From positions 4,253,001 through 4,317,000 of the forward strand of contig NZ_CP041253.1 of assembly GCF_006575665.1 (NCBI RefSeq): a DNA stretch of 64,000 nt, in the 5' to 3' direction. How positions within the stretch are numbered: the stretch's first letter is position 1; each line of letters opens with the position of its first letter. The position numbers and the translations under genes are program-made. This document shows positions 7,480 through 14,887 of this stretch, in pieces. The stretch comes from Echinicola soli. Its GTDB lineage: Bacteria; Bacteroidota; Bacteroidia; Cytophagales; Cyclobacteriaceae. The notes beneath the pieces are model-generated. The model was given only the letters and a program-made list of their open reading frames with translations, made no database searches and had not been told where the DNA came from.

Positions 7480-8511
7480 CTATGCCTCAAAGTCACTGTA
7501 ATGAAGGGGTCTCCCCCTGGTTAATAAATCCCGAGCCTCCTTTGCACCTTTATTCTGAGCAACATACCCCAGATTCCTATAAACAGTATTGGTACTATTT
7601 CTGAACTGTTCAAAGAGCAGGGAATAATCCGGATTTGCTTCCTGCAATCTACTGGCGGTGACCGTGACTTCCGGCAGATCCACTTCAGGACAATCGTCAC
7701 ACTCCCCTAACAGTCCAGTTGGATCGTTGAATTTGATCGGGTTGTTGAACCCAAATACCATCGGACTTATCGAAGTGTACATATCCGACAGTTTGTCCGT
7801 ACCCAAAAACCGCCCAATTGCAGGATCATAAAACCTGTTCGGCGTCCAGTACAAACCAAGATTCAGATCATCGATCAATTCACTTCCCTTGTTATAAAGG
7901 TACTTTTGACTCGTAGCACCCGGCCTGCTATAAGAATTAAAACTCATCCCAAAAGGATAGTAATCATCCTTCTGTACGATGGGACTGTGGGTGTGCGTCA
8001 CCTTAAAGTCATCAAAAGCCTGTCCCGTATGGCTATCGGGAAACACTTCAATACGGGAACCTGTCTCGTTTGATAGGTAAATATACACATATCCCGGCTC
8101 TTTGATCGTGACCGGATTGATTTTTCGGTATTCGTGGGGAATATCCGATCCATTTTCTTTTGCCGATGTGCTCACTTGGACGAAAGAACTGCTGACATAG
8201 TTTTGGTTCCTGTCCAGCACCAACAGGTTCAGATAGGCCTTCGGGGCACCGGCCTGGCCGCTGCCATGGCTGATCATCCCGGCAAACGGAATGACCGGAT
8301 CAGTGCCAGCGGTCGCTCCGTCCAACACTATGTGGCTGGCATTGTTCGAAAGGTCCTCAATTAGCTGGGCGAAGGAGGAGCCTGAAGCCCCCTTGGTCTC
8401 CGGATCGAGGTATTTCGCCCATACCTCTGCCGATACCTTGTCACCGGGTTTCATCCCGAAATACGCTACGGGACAGGCTCTCCAGTGACTTGGCCAATCC
8501 ATAGACTTCAT
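7480..8511 (-). CDS. RHS orphan cassette C6 core, truncated before its tip
   Basis: 343-residue frame, nearly identical over ~300 residues to the main RHS gene end (VKPGDKVSAEVW ... DDYYPFGMSFNSYSRPG ... RFYDPAIGRFLGTDK ... DPTGLLGECDDCPEVDLP) and ending at the amber codon after RPLHYSDFEA. It has the 24-bp palindromic insertion before FDDF (8,017-8,040). Upstream, a 25-bp palindromic insertion at 8,455-8,479 shifts the frame relative to the LGNVRATF region, so the first ~20 residues (MKSMDWPSHWRACPVAYF) are an artefact frame. Confidence 0.55.
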   Translation of the reverse strand: MKSMDWPSHWRACPVAYFGMKPGDKVSAEVWAKYLDPETKGASGSSFAQLIEDLSNNASHIVLDGATAGTDPVIPFAGMISHGSGQAGAPKAYLNLLVLDRNQNYVSSSFVQVSTSAKENGSDIPHEYRKINPVTIKEPGYVYIYLSNETGSRIEVFPDSHTGQAFDDFKVTHTHSPIVQKDDYYPFGMSFNSYSRPGATSQKYLYNKGSELIDDLNLGLYWTPNRFYDPAIGRFLGTDKLSDMYTSISPMVFGFNNPIKFNDPTGLLGECDDCPEVDLPEVTVTASRLQEANPDYSLLFEQFRNSTNTVYRNLGYVAQNKGAKEARDLLTRGRPLHYSDFEA

Positions 8512-8777
8512 TCCCCATGCCGTTCAGTCGCATGGAGTAGGTCTTCTTGTCTCCCGAATCGGTATGGTCGAAGAGGTCCGCATTGATGCGGGTGGCCTCG
8601 CCGTAGCGGTTGAAATACATCTCCTCGTAGTCCTTGGTCTTCCTGTCGTTCTCTGCCGTGGCCAGGTAGGTGTCCGGCGCATCGGGCATGGTCCTGAAGG
8701 TCGCCCGCACATTGCCCAGAGCCTGTCCCGAACTTTCTTCGGGATGGTCCTTCAGGTGGTACTGGTAGTCCCATCTA
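8441..8777 (-). pseudogene. Upstream core of cassette C6 (KDH-LGNVRATF region)
   Basis: Minus-strand frame reading WDYQYHLKDH, then the inserted PEESSGQA, then LGNVRATFRTMPDAPDTYLATAEN, INADLFDHTDSGDKKTY and GNEVYGLAKSLE. It matches the main RHS gene at 16,400-16,690. The 24-bp insertion at 8,720-8,743 is shared with the main gene. The frame is thrown out by the 25-bp insertion at 8,455-8,479. Homology to the core begins abruptly at about 8,777, marking the cassette boundary. Confidence 0.55.
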
Positions 8778-8827
8778 TGGTGACTGAATATAAAATTTTT
8801 GCTTTACGTTTTTTCTTTAAAATGTTA

Positions 8828-9133
8828 CTACGACAAATTCAAGTAAATCAAAAAAACAATCATCAATACAAAAACCATCATAATAATTTTTCCAGTTACT
8901 GATAATACTTTGTGGAGTACCAATAATCGTTTTAATGCTAAATAAGGCTTTGACCCCATTTCTTGAGATTTAATATTATTTAATATATCCTCTCTGATCA
9001 ACGAAAAAAAAAATGATCTCCTTTTAAACTCTACACCATAGGATTTATAAATAAAATGAGTATAAATATTGTAAGTACATGCTAAAACAACATGTACCAT
9101 GATCAAATAATAGAACAGTTTAAAATAAATCAC
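8828..9133 (-). CDS. Two-helix membrane immunity candidate of cassette C5
   Basis: Starts at a GTG (9,131-9,133) that overlaps the TGA of the RHS tip as GTGA; an internal ATG at 9,100 is a possible alternative. 101 residues with a hydrophobic N-terminal helix, a charged middle (FKRRSFFFSLIREDILNNIKSQE) and a strongly hydrophobic C-terminal helix (IIMMVFVLMIVFLIYLNL). Low GC and adjacency to a toxin-like tip fit an immunity protein embedded in the inner membrane. No family is recognised. Confidence 0.5.
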   Translation of the reverse strand: MIYFKLFYYLIMVHVVLACTYNIYTHFIYKSYGVEFKRRSFFFSLIREDILNNIKSQEMGSKPYLALKRLLVLHKVLSVTGKIIMMVFVLMIVFLIYLNLS

Positions 9134-10575
9134 TCCTCGTCAATTATAAAATGATCAGTTTTTATACTAGTGTTGTCTCTTGGAGTTAATAAACGTTGTC
9201 TTAATTCTTCTTGGATATCCTCCTTTGATGGCCACTGAATTTCACTTTGCTTATTTATATAATCTTTTGCACGATTGATAAATTCGGTCAATTGCTCCGA
9301 TGCAATACCTAGACCCTCTGCCAGTTTCCCCATTTCTTCTTTTGTTAAATCCGTTAGATTCATTGGTTCGCCCAGAAATTCAGTATATGAAGCTTCTGCC
9401 CAAATTCCTCCACCCATTGCTCCTCCCGGAGATGCAAATGGAATCAATCCACCTAACTGAGTACCATCAGCTGTTGTCGTTAATTCTAGTGAACCGCCAG
9501 CTAAGCCAGTTGGGGTTGCGCCTAAAAAACCTCCAACACCAAAGCCTAGACCAGACAAATCTTCTAAGTCCCCGCTATTTACATAGGTTCCAATTCCACC
9601 TGCTATCCCAATACCTGATGCTGGCCCTAATGAACCTGACACAAACCTTACAGCATGAATGCCTTCTTTTCCTCTTCTAGTACCTATAGCCATTCCATAT
9701 GCCCCACTGCCAGTTACACTTAAATTACCAACAACTGGAACTATACCTCTTCCCTCTGCTTGAATAGAAACAGCCTCCAGTCCCTCCAATTCAACATGTG
9801 CCGTCACCTTGTTCTCACTAAAAGCATATGGCGAGTTATAGTAATATTCTTCCGCCAACGGGTCAACATTAAAGAATCTTCCCAGATCAGGCTGGTGGTT
9901 TCTCCACTTAAAGGAATCCCAATTCAGTCCCAGATCATCAATATGTTCCTGCCCCTGGAATTTCCAGTTCTGAGCCACACTTTCCGGCCTTGTATAAGAG
10001 TTAAAGCTCATCCCAAAAGGATAGTAATCATCCTTCTGTACGATGGGACTGTGGGTGTGGGTTACCTTAAAGTCGTCAAAAGCCTGTCCCGTATGGCTAT
10101 CGGGAAACACCTCGATGCGCTTACCGCTTTCGTTTGATAGGTAAATATACACATATCCCGGCTCTTTGATCGTGACCGGATTGATTTTTCGGTATTCGTG
10201 GGGAATATCCGATCCATTTTCTTTTGCCGATGTGCTCACTTGGACGAAAGAACTGCTGACATAGTTTTGGTTCCTGTCCAGCACCAACAGGTTCAGATAG
10301 GCCTTGGGCGCCCCTGCATTACCGCTTCCATGGCTGATCATCCCGGCAAACGGAATGACCGGATCAGTGCCAGCGGTCGCTCCATCAACCACTATGTGGC
10401 TGGCATTGTTCGAAAGGTCCTCAATTAGCTGGGCGAAGGAGGAGCCTGAAGCTCCCTTGGTCTCCGGATCGAGGTATTTCGCCCATACCTCTGCCGATAC
10501 CTTATCCCCGGGCTTAATCCCGATATACGCTACGGGACAGGCTCTCCAGTGACTTGGCCAACCCATAGACTTCAT
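9130..10575 (-). CDS. RHS orphan cassette C5 with glycine-rich tip
   Basis: 481-residue frame. After an artefact N-terminus created by a 25-bp palindromic insertion (10,519-10,543) come the conserved block from IKPGDKVSAEVW to DDYYPFGMSFNSYTRPE and a compact RHS core (IDDLGLNWDSFKWRNHQPDLGRFF, DPLAEEYYYNSPYAFSENKVT). The tip (about residues 260-481) is very glycine-rich, with alternating small and hydrophobic residues suggestive of beta structure (GIGIAGGIGTYVNSGDL, GLGFGVGGFLGATPTG). An acidic/amphipathic C-terminal helical part follows (LTKEEMGKLAEGL, KEDIQEELRQRLL). It is paired with a membrane immunity candidate, so a membrane target is plausible but unproven. The 24-bp insertion before FDDF is at 10,081-10,104. 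Confidence 0.55.
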   Translation of the reverse strand: MKSMGWPSHWRACPVAYIGIKPGDKVSAEVWAKYLDPETKGASGSSFAQLIEDLSNNASHIVVDGATAGTDPVIPFAGMISHGSGNAGAPKAYLNLLVLDRNQNYVSSSFVQVSTSAKENGSDIPHEYRKINPVTIKEPGYVYIYLSNESGKRIEVFPDSHTGQAFDDFKVTHTHSPIVQKDDYYPFGMSFNSYTRPESVAQNWKFQGQEHIDDLGLNWDSFKWRNHQPDLGRFFNVDPLAEEYYYNSPYAFSENKVTAHVELEGLEAVSIQAEGRGIVPVVGNLSVTGSGAYGMAIGTRRGKEGIHAVRFVSGSLGPASGIGIAGGIGTYVNSGDLEDLSGLGFGVGGFLGATPTGLAGGSLELTTTADGTQLGGLIPFASPGGAMGGGIWAEASYTEFLGEPMNLTDLTKEEMGKLAEGLGIASEQLTEFINRAKDYINKQSEIQWPSKEDIQEELRQRLLTPRDNTSIKTDHFIIDEE

Positions 10576-10827
10576 TGCCCATGCCGTTCAGTCGCATGGA
10601 GTAGGTCTTCTTGTCTCCCGCATCGGTATGGTCGAAGAGGTCGGCATTGATGCGGGTAAACTCGCCTTACCTTGCGAAAATGATGTTGTTGCCCCTCCTT
10701 CTGTGAGCAGTTTTCGATTGTGGGAATTATAAATTTCCTAAAATAGTTGGGTGTAGTTCTGTAAACTACACCCAGACGGGGGCTCAATTAGCTGAGGGAA
10801 GGAGTTCCGGTAGAATCCCTCTATTAG

Positions 10828-10967
10828 GCTGTCTCATAACTTGTCATTTTCATCCACTTTGGACAAGCTGAGAAGACATCTTATCAATTTTGTCTCTTTT
10901 GACAATCAAGTATTAGAGACTCTTTCTATCATCAGTATAGCATTCGATTCCAGCTTATAAGACAGCC
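10828..10967. repeat. Intergenic segment with GGCTGTCT(C/T)ATAA inverted ends
   Basis: GGCTGTCTCATAA at 10,828 is matched by the reverse complement of TTATAAGACAGCC ending at 10,967 (one mismatch in 13). The ~140-bp segment lies between the C4 immunity gene and cassette C5. The same GGCTGTCTC or GACTGTCTC arm appears in the terminator-like hairpins at 22,883 and 36,918, so it may be a dispersed terminator-type repeat. Confidence 0.4.
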
Positions 10968-10976
10968 CCCAATTTA

Positions 10977-11327
10977 TCATTTCAATGCTCGCATTTCTAG
11001 GGATCTTTCTTTTGTCAAGCTGCCATTTATTTCAGGATTTGCCAATTCAAAAATTAACTCCTTCAATAAATCCTCATGAGTAGGGTCAAGCCTGATATCT
11101 TCTCTCATCTCAATCAAATTTGCCCATTCATAAATGTCGTTATCTGAAAGTTCCTTTTCTAAATATCTGTTCAAAATATTTTTCAAGTGATTCAGAGTTA
11201 AAGTAACTATTTCTTCTTCTGAATCCCATTCAAGTACTGATAAACTATACCTTAATTCGACCAATCTTCTTTCAAAGTTCAGTAATTCATTTAAGGTATT
11301 TTCCCGATCATTTGAAGGAGTCCCCAT
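10977..11327 (-). CDS. Helical immunity candidate of cassette C4
   Basis: 116 residues, acidic and almost entirely alpha-helical by composition, starting at an ATG that shares one base with the TAA of the RHS tip (TAATG). The motif YEWANLIEMREDIRLD followed by LLKELIFELANPEINGSLT is one I associate with small proteins found behind RHS tips ending in a DPSGNIVHxKxK pattern, as here. It is therefore a probable cognate immunity protein, presumably cytoplasmic. The biochemical target is unknown. Confidence 0.55.
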   Translation of the reverse strand: MGTPSNDRENTLNELLNFERRLVELRYSLSVLEWDSEEEIVTLTLNHLKNILNRYLEKELSDNDIYEWANLIEMREDIRLDPTHEDLLKELIFELANPEINGSLTKERSLEMRALK

Positions 11328-12622
11328 TATCTCATCTTATTTTTGTTATGGACTATGTTACCACTTGGATCACTCGTAACCTTGTACATCCTGACAGTTT
11401 GACCATTACTATCAACCTCTTTAACATAAACAGCTTTAGAGCCGGGCACCTTTCCTGGAGACTCTACTGAAATTTGAATATTTCCATTTCCAAGTCTTCT
11501 AATTTTAGGCGTCTTAGAATTAGCTGGAGCCTTCTTCAAAAATCTCTTAAGATTCTGTTGCTGCGCTTGGTTTAATTGCGGATTTTCCCCTCTAGGGGTA
11601 CCTTTACTTTTCCCTATTCGACGGTTTCCTTTCAACTGCTGCCCTTGCATTGTAGCACCTGATATCATAAGTGCCGTTTCAGCCGAAAAAAACAACATTT
11701 CCCATTGAGAAGTCATGGTGCTGTAATTATGCTGGCTATCAGGATCTTGCAAAGTACCGACTAAAGCCATTGTTTCTGGATCAGCTGGCTGTTCGGCATC
11801 TACTATTCCCAAAACTTCATTCTGATGATAAACAACGACAGATCCATCTGTCAATGACAGTGCATATAGAGCTCCAATATTATTGTAAGTTTCTCCATTT
11901 ATTTCTATGGTTTGGTCATCCCCCTCTCTCCAAATTACTGATTCATTTCCATCATCATCAGTATAACGATACCAATCTCGACCATCTGGATCAACATTGG
12001 AAATAGGATTGTTTCCTACCCAACCGTAGGGAGACCAACGTGCATATTCCTCTGAATTTAGATCCATCGAAGCGGATCTACCAATATCACTCATATACAT
12101 CCTCGCCTCAAAGTCATCCCATCCTGTCACTTCATCCCTTTCCTTTCCGTTGAACAGGAAATTCTGTTCCGTGTCACCCGGCCTGCTGTAAGAGTTAAAG
12201 CTCAGGCCGAAAGGATAGTAATCATCCTTCTGTACGATGGGACTGTGGGTGTGGGTTACCTTAAAGTCGTCAAAAGCCTGTCCCTTATGGCTATCGGGAA
12301 ACACCTCGATGCGCTTACCGCTTTCGTTCGATAGGTAAATATACACATATCCCGGCTCTTTGATCGTGACCGGATTGATTTTTCGGTATTCGTGGGGAAT
12401 ATCCGATCCATTTTCTTTTGCAGATGTGCTCACTTGGACGAAAGAACTGCTGACATAGTTTTGGTTCCTGTCCAGCACCAACAGGTTCAGATAGGCCTTC
12501 GGGGCACCGGCCTGGCCGCTGCCATGGCTGATCATCCCGGCAAACGGAATGACCGGATCAGTGCCAGCGGTCGCTCCGTCCACCACTATGTGGCTGGCAT
12601 TGTTCGAAAGGTCTTCGATCAA
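11327..12622 (-). CDS. RHS orphan cassette C4 with DPSGNIVH-type tip
   Basis: 431-residue frame whose core homology begins abruptly near 12,655 (TGTPGSSFAQ). It has the conserved block, the palindromic insertion (DSHKGQA, 12,275-12,298), DDYYPFGLSFNSYSRPGD, NGKERDEVTGWDDFEARMYMSD and SPYGWVGNNPISNVDPDGRDW. The tip (about 210-431) ends in RRLGNGNIQISVESPGK, VPGSKAVYVKEVDSNG and SDPSGNIVHNKNK. This compact C-terminal ending recurs in RHS and other polymorphic toxins; its activity is not known to me. The cassette is open throughout but lacks its own N-terminal part. Confidence 0.6.
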   Translation of the reverse strand: MIEDLSNNASHIVVDGATAGTDPVIPFAGMISHGSGQAGAPKAYLNLLVLDRNQNYVSSSFVQVSTSAKENGSDIPHEYRKINPVTIKEPGYVYIYLSNESGKRIEVFPDSHKGQAFDDFKVTHTHSPIVQKDDYYPFGLSFNSYSRPGDTEQNFLFNGKERDEVTGWDDFEARMYMSDIGRSASMDLNSEEYARWSPYGWVGNNPISNVDPDGRDWYRYTDDDGNESVIWREGDDQTIEINGETYNNIGALYALSLTDGSVVVYHQNEVLGIVDAEQPADPETMALVGTLQDPDSQHNYSTMTSQWEMLFFSAETALMISGATMQGQQLKGNRRIGKSKGTPRGENPQLNQAQQQNLKRFLKKAPANSKTPKIRRLGNGNIQISVESPGKVPGSKAVYVKEVDSNGQTVRMYKVTSDPSGNIVHNKNKMR

Positions 12623-12659
12623 CTGCGCGAAGGAAGAACCCGGTGTCCCCGTGGTGGGT

Positions 12660-12875
12660 ACCGTTCAAGCACCCACAGAAAGAGGAATTACAAATTCCCT
12701 GAAATAAATGGGTGTATGTAGGTTGGAAATTATACATGGAGGGTACTTTATAAGAGCAGGTTATACAGGAATTGCCCATTGCCTATTCATTTGTAACCAT
12801 CCTATCTTTACTTTTCCATCTCCAATTTCTCAAAAGCAACTTGTTACCAACATCCAAGTATTCTCTATAATGCTT
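12660..12875. other. Junction between cassettes C3 and C4
   Basis: No gene. The segment 12,684-12,716 (GAATTACAAATTCCCTGAAA then TGGGTGTA) resembles 10,720-10,755 upstream of cassette C5 (GAATTATAAATTTCCTAAAA then TGGGTGTA). At C5 it continues into a GGGTGTAGTT/AACTACACCC hairpin. A shared sequence directly upstream of two truncated cores suggests a common joining or insertion event. Confidence 0.4.
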
Positions 12876-13352
12876 TTACACACTGGTTGTTAAAGCTTTA
12901 TCAAAATCTGCTTGGATTTTTTGTATTTCTTTGATTTTTAGCCGACAACAATGTATGTTATAATCAAATTTCTCATAATTAAAAAAATGATCTTTTGATA
13001 ATCTCCAAAATAACAAAACATCCCCTTTTGACTTGATATACCTAATATCAAAATCATCAAATGACTCTCCTAAAGACAAGATCGTTTTATCATATCTAAT
13101 ATCATCACTATTAATTATTTCCAAAAAAACATCTTCACTTGACATTCCTTTAAACTCATCAAAATCAACATCTTTATTTGCAACCAACCTTTTTAGCTGG
13201 TGACTAAATGCATTAAGATTTACATAATCATCATAATAGCCTAGAGCCTTATTATCAATGTACAGTCTAATATTTCCATAACTTCCGTTGGACTGAATTA
13301 TATCCTTAAAGCTAAATTCAATGGCTATCCTATTTTTACTTCCTAGAATCAT
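12876..13352 (-). CDS. Imm42-like immunity candidate of cassette C3
   Basis: The ATG at 13,352 lies four bases after the TAG of the toxin tip and gives 158 residues; the longer upstream frame overlaps the toxin gene and is rejected. The opening MILGSKNRIAIEFSF followed by GNIRLYIDNKALGYYDDYVNLNAFS resembles the start of Imm42-type immunity proteins (short Gly turn, then AIxFE). The remainder is acidic with a Cys-Cys pair near the end (IHCCRLKIKE). Probably a cytoplasmic immunity protein for the neighbouring tip. The family link is by eye only. Confidence 0.5.
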   Translation of the reverse strand: MILGSKNRIAIEFSFKDIIQSNGSYGNIRLYIDNKALGYYDDYVNLNAFSHQLKRLVANKDVDFDEFKGMSSEDVFLEIINSDDIRYDKTILSLGESFDDFDIRYIKSKGDVLLFWRLSKDHFFNYEKFDYNIHCCRLKIKEIQKIQADFDKALTTSV

Positions 13353-13356
13353 TTTT

Positions 13357-14025
13357 CTATAGTTTTTTGATACGATTTGGGATGGTATTGATTCGAATTG
13401 GGTATGATTTACCATATTTTGTTTTCCCATTTGTTGATCCATTCCAATGCCAATTATTATTTCCATCATTCTGGAACCTATGATAAATCGCTTTTTTCCC
13501 CATCCCAATTTTCGTGTATCTGTTTCCATCTCCCCCATCAACACTTTTTAACCAAAGCTCATAATGATTCTCTGGCAATACACTTTTATTCGGGTTATAG
13601 TAATTTGGACCGGTGTTCAAAGGATCATGATGTCCAGGATTTTCATATCTTAGATAATACTTTACATACCTTTCCCTTAGCTCCTGCAAATCTCTTTTCT
13701 CCTGATCACTTAGCGAACCTTGAGATTCTTTGAAGGACAATTCATCCAGCTTCTGTTGGTGCTGATCTGACCATATAGAAGCATTTATCCCTGTCTCGGT
13801 GGGACTGAGCATAGCTGTCACAAAAGTAGCAATCCCTCCAAACAATGCCCCCAAAGATCTTTTTCCCACCTCTTCCACTGCTTTTGCGGCCACTAACAAA
13901 CTTGGTGCTTCTATAAATGCTTTCTCCGTGTTATCTTCACAAGGAGGTTCCGGGGCATCCGCAGGTACAGTTTCCATCCGAATCGTAGGAACTTCTACCT
14001 TCCGGGGCATTATTGAAGATGTCAA
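13357..14025 (-). CDS. Toxin-tip frame of RHS cassette C3
   Basis: 222-residue frame reached from the RHS core frame by a shift near 13,990-14,005 (the core reads IFNNAPEG, this frame continues VEVPTIRMETVPADAPEPPCEDN). It has a helical, charged linker, then a final ~95 residues with RYENPGHHDPLNTGPNYYNP, LPENHYELWLKS and IYHRFQNDGNNNWHWNGST. The histidine-rich NPGHHDP motif and NWHWNGS end suggest a compact enzymatic domain, possibly a nuclease, but I cannot name it. It stops four bases before the immunity candidate. Confidence 0.55.
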   Translation of the reverse strand: MTSSIMPRKVEVPTIRMETVPADAPEPPCEDNTEKAFIEAPSLLVAAKAVEEVGKRSLGALFGGIATFVTAMLSPTETGINASIWSDQHQQKLDELSFKESQGSLSDQEKRDLQELRERYVKYYLRYENPGHHDPLNTGPNYYNPNKSVLPENHYELWLKSVDGGDGNRYTKIGMGKKAIYHRFQNDGNNNWHWNGSTNGKTKYGKSYPIRINTIPNRIKKL

Positions 14026-14283
14026 TAATCTGATCCAGTTCCAGCAGACCGGACGGATCGGAGTATCTCAGCGGGTTGTTAAAAGCAAAACGATACGGGG
14101 TCCATCCCGGTTCATAAGAAGCAAGCGGATCCACCACACCCCACCCTCCAAGATCACTCATATACATCCTCGCCCCAAAATCATCCCATCCGGTCACTTC
14201 ATCCCTTTCCTTTCCATTGAACAGGAAATTCTGTTCCGTGGAACTCTGTTTTGTATAAGAATTAAAGCTCATCCCAAATGGAT
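13937..14283 (-). pseudogene. Minimal RHS core of cassette C3
   Basis: Starts abruptly at YYPFGMSFNSYTKQS, then NGKERDEVTGWDDFGARMYMSDLGGWGVVDP and TPYRFAFNNPLRYSDPSGLLELD, and falls out of frame at about 14,000 before its tip. It is the shortest core of the array: homology begins exactly at the YYPFG motif. The canonical GRW of the core is changed to GGW. Upstream residues of the longer open frame come from unrelated sequence. Confidence 0.55.
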
Positions 14284-14288
14284 AGTAA

Positions 14289-14510
14289 TTATTGCGTTTT
14301 TTTATCACCGTTATTTGGCCAGTGCGCCTCTGCAAAAAAATACAGATTTTCCCAAGGACTCCCTTCCGCTTGCCAACATTTTTCAAAAAAATCTTCTGCC
14401 ATTTTCTTGTAAGACACACTTTTACCATATACTCTTAACTCCCTTCCATTGTAAAAAAACTTCTCAAAAGAAATCAAATAGAAACTCAAAATGAGTCCGA
14501 TAATTACTGG
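14289..14510 (-). CDS. Possible small membrane protein following the main immunity gene
   Basis: An open frame begins just after the stop of the 127-residue immunity candidate and reads PVIIGLILSFYLISFEKFFYNG, then GKSVSYKKMAEDFFEKCWQAEGSPWENLYFFAEAHWP. One hydrophobic helix is followed by an aromatic, charged domain. There is no ATG near the start (ATT or TTG only), and the end abuts the inserted core of cassette C3. It may be the remnant of an additional immunity gene truncated by the cassette junction. Low confidence that it is expressed. Confidence 0.3.
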   Translation of the reverse strand, partial: PVIIGLILSFYLISFEKFFYNGRELRVYGKSVSYKKMAEDFFEKCWQAEGSPWENLYFFAEAHWPNNGDKKTQ

Positions 14511-14887
14511 TTATCTTCTATTATAAACTCTGGAATTTTCTCCCAACCTTCCCAAGGAAAATCTATCGGACCACTTGTTGGAATATCTAACAATATTTTT
14601 GATTTCTTGATATCCCTAATTGGAACTTCAACAATATAAAACTCACCAGCTTTGGGATGATATATACTTCGAGGTGATAATTCTCTGTGATTTTTCCCGT
14701 AAATTGTAAAACTAAATTCTACTTTTGGATCTTGTCCCCATGCTGGAACAATTCGTTGAACCTCGCCAACTACGTACCTTTTTTCCAAGGAATCGTAATT
14801 CTTTTTCCAAATAATATGTACTATAACTACAGTTACAATCACTAATATTACTTTTCCAATTATCCTTTTAGCTTTTGAATTCATCAT
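14504..14887 (-). CDS. Membrane-anchored immunity candidate of the main RHS gene
   Basis: 127 residues starting with an ATGA overlap with the RHS stop. A single N-terminal helix (IIGKVILVIVTVVIVHIIW) is followed by a small beta-rich domain: YVVGEVQRIVPAWG, KVEFSFTIYGKNHREL, AGEFYIVEVP and DFPWEGWEKIP. It is homologous along its length to 6,591-7,007, the gene behind the related C6 tip. The shared architecture and shared tip family make this the best-supported toxin/immunity pair in the island. It presumably sits in the inner membrane with the domain in the periplasm; orientation is inferred. Confidence 0.55.
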   Translation of the reverse strand: MMNSKAKRIIGKVILVIVTVVIVHIIWKKNYDSLEKRYVVGEVQRIVPAWGQDPKVEFSFTIYGKNHRELSPRSIYHPKAGEFYIVEVPIRDIKKSKILLDIPTSGPIDFPWEGWEKIPEFIIEDNQ

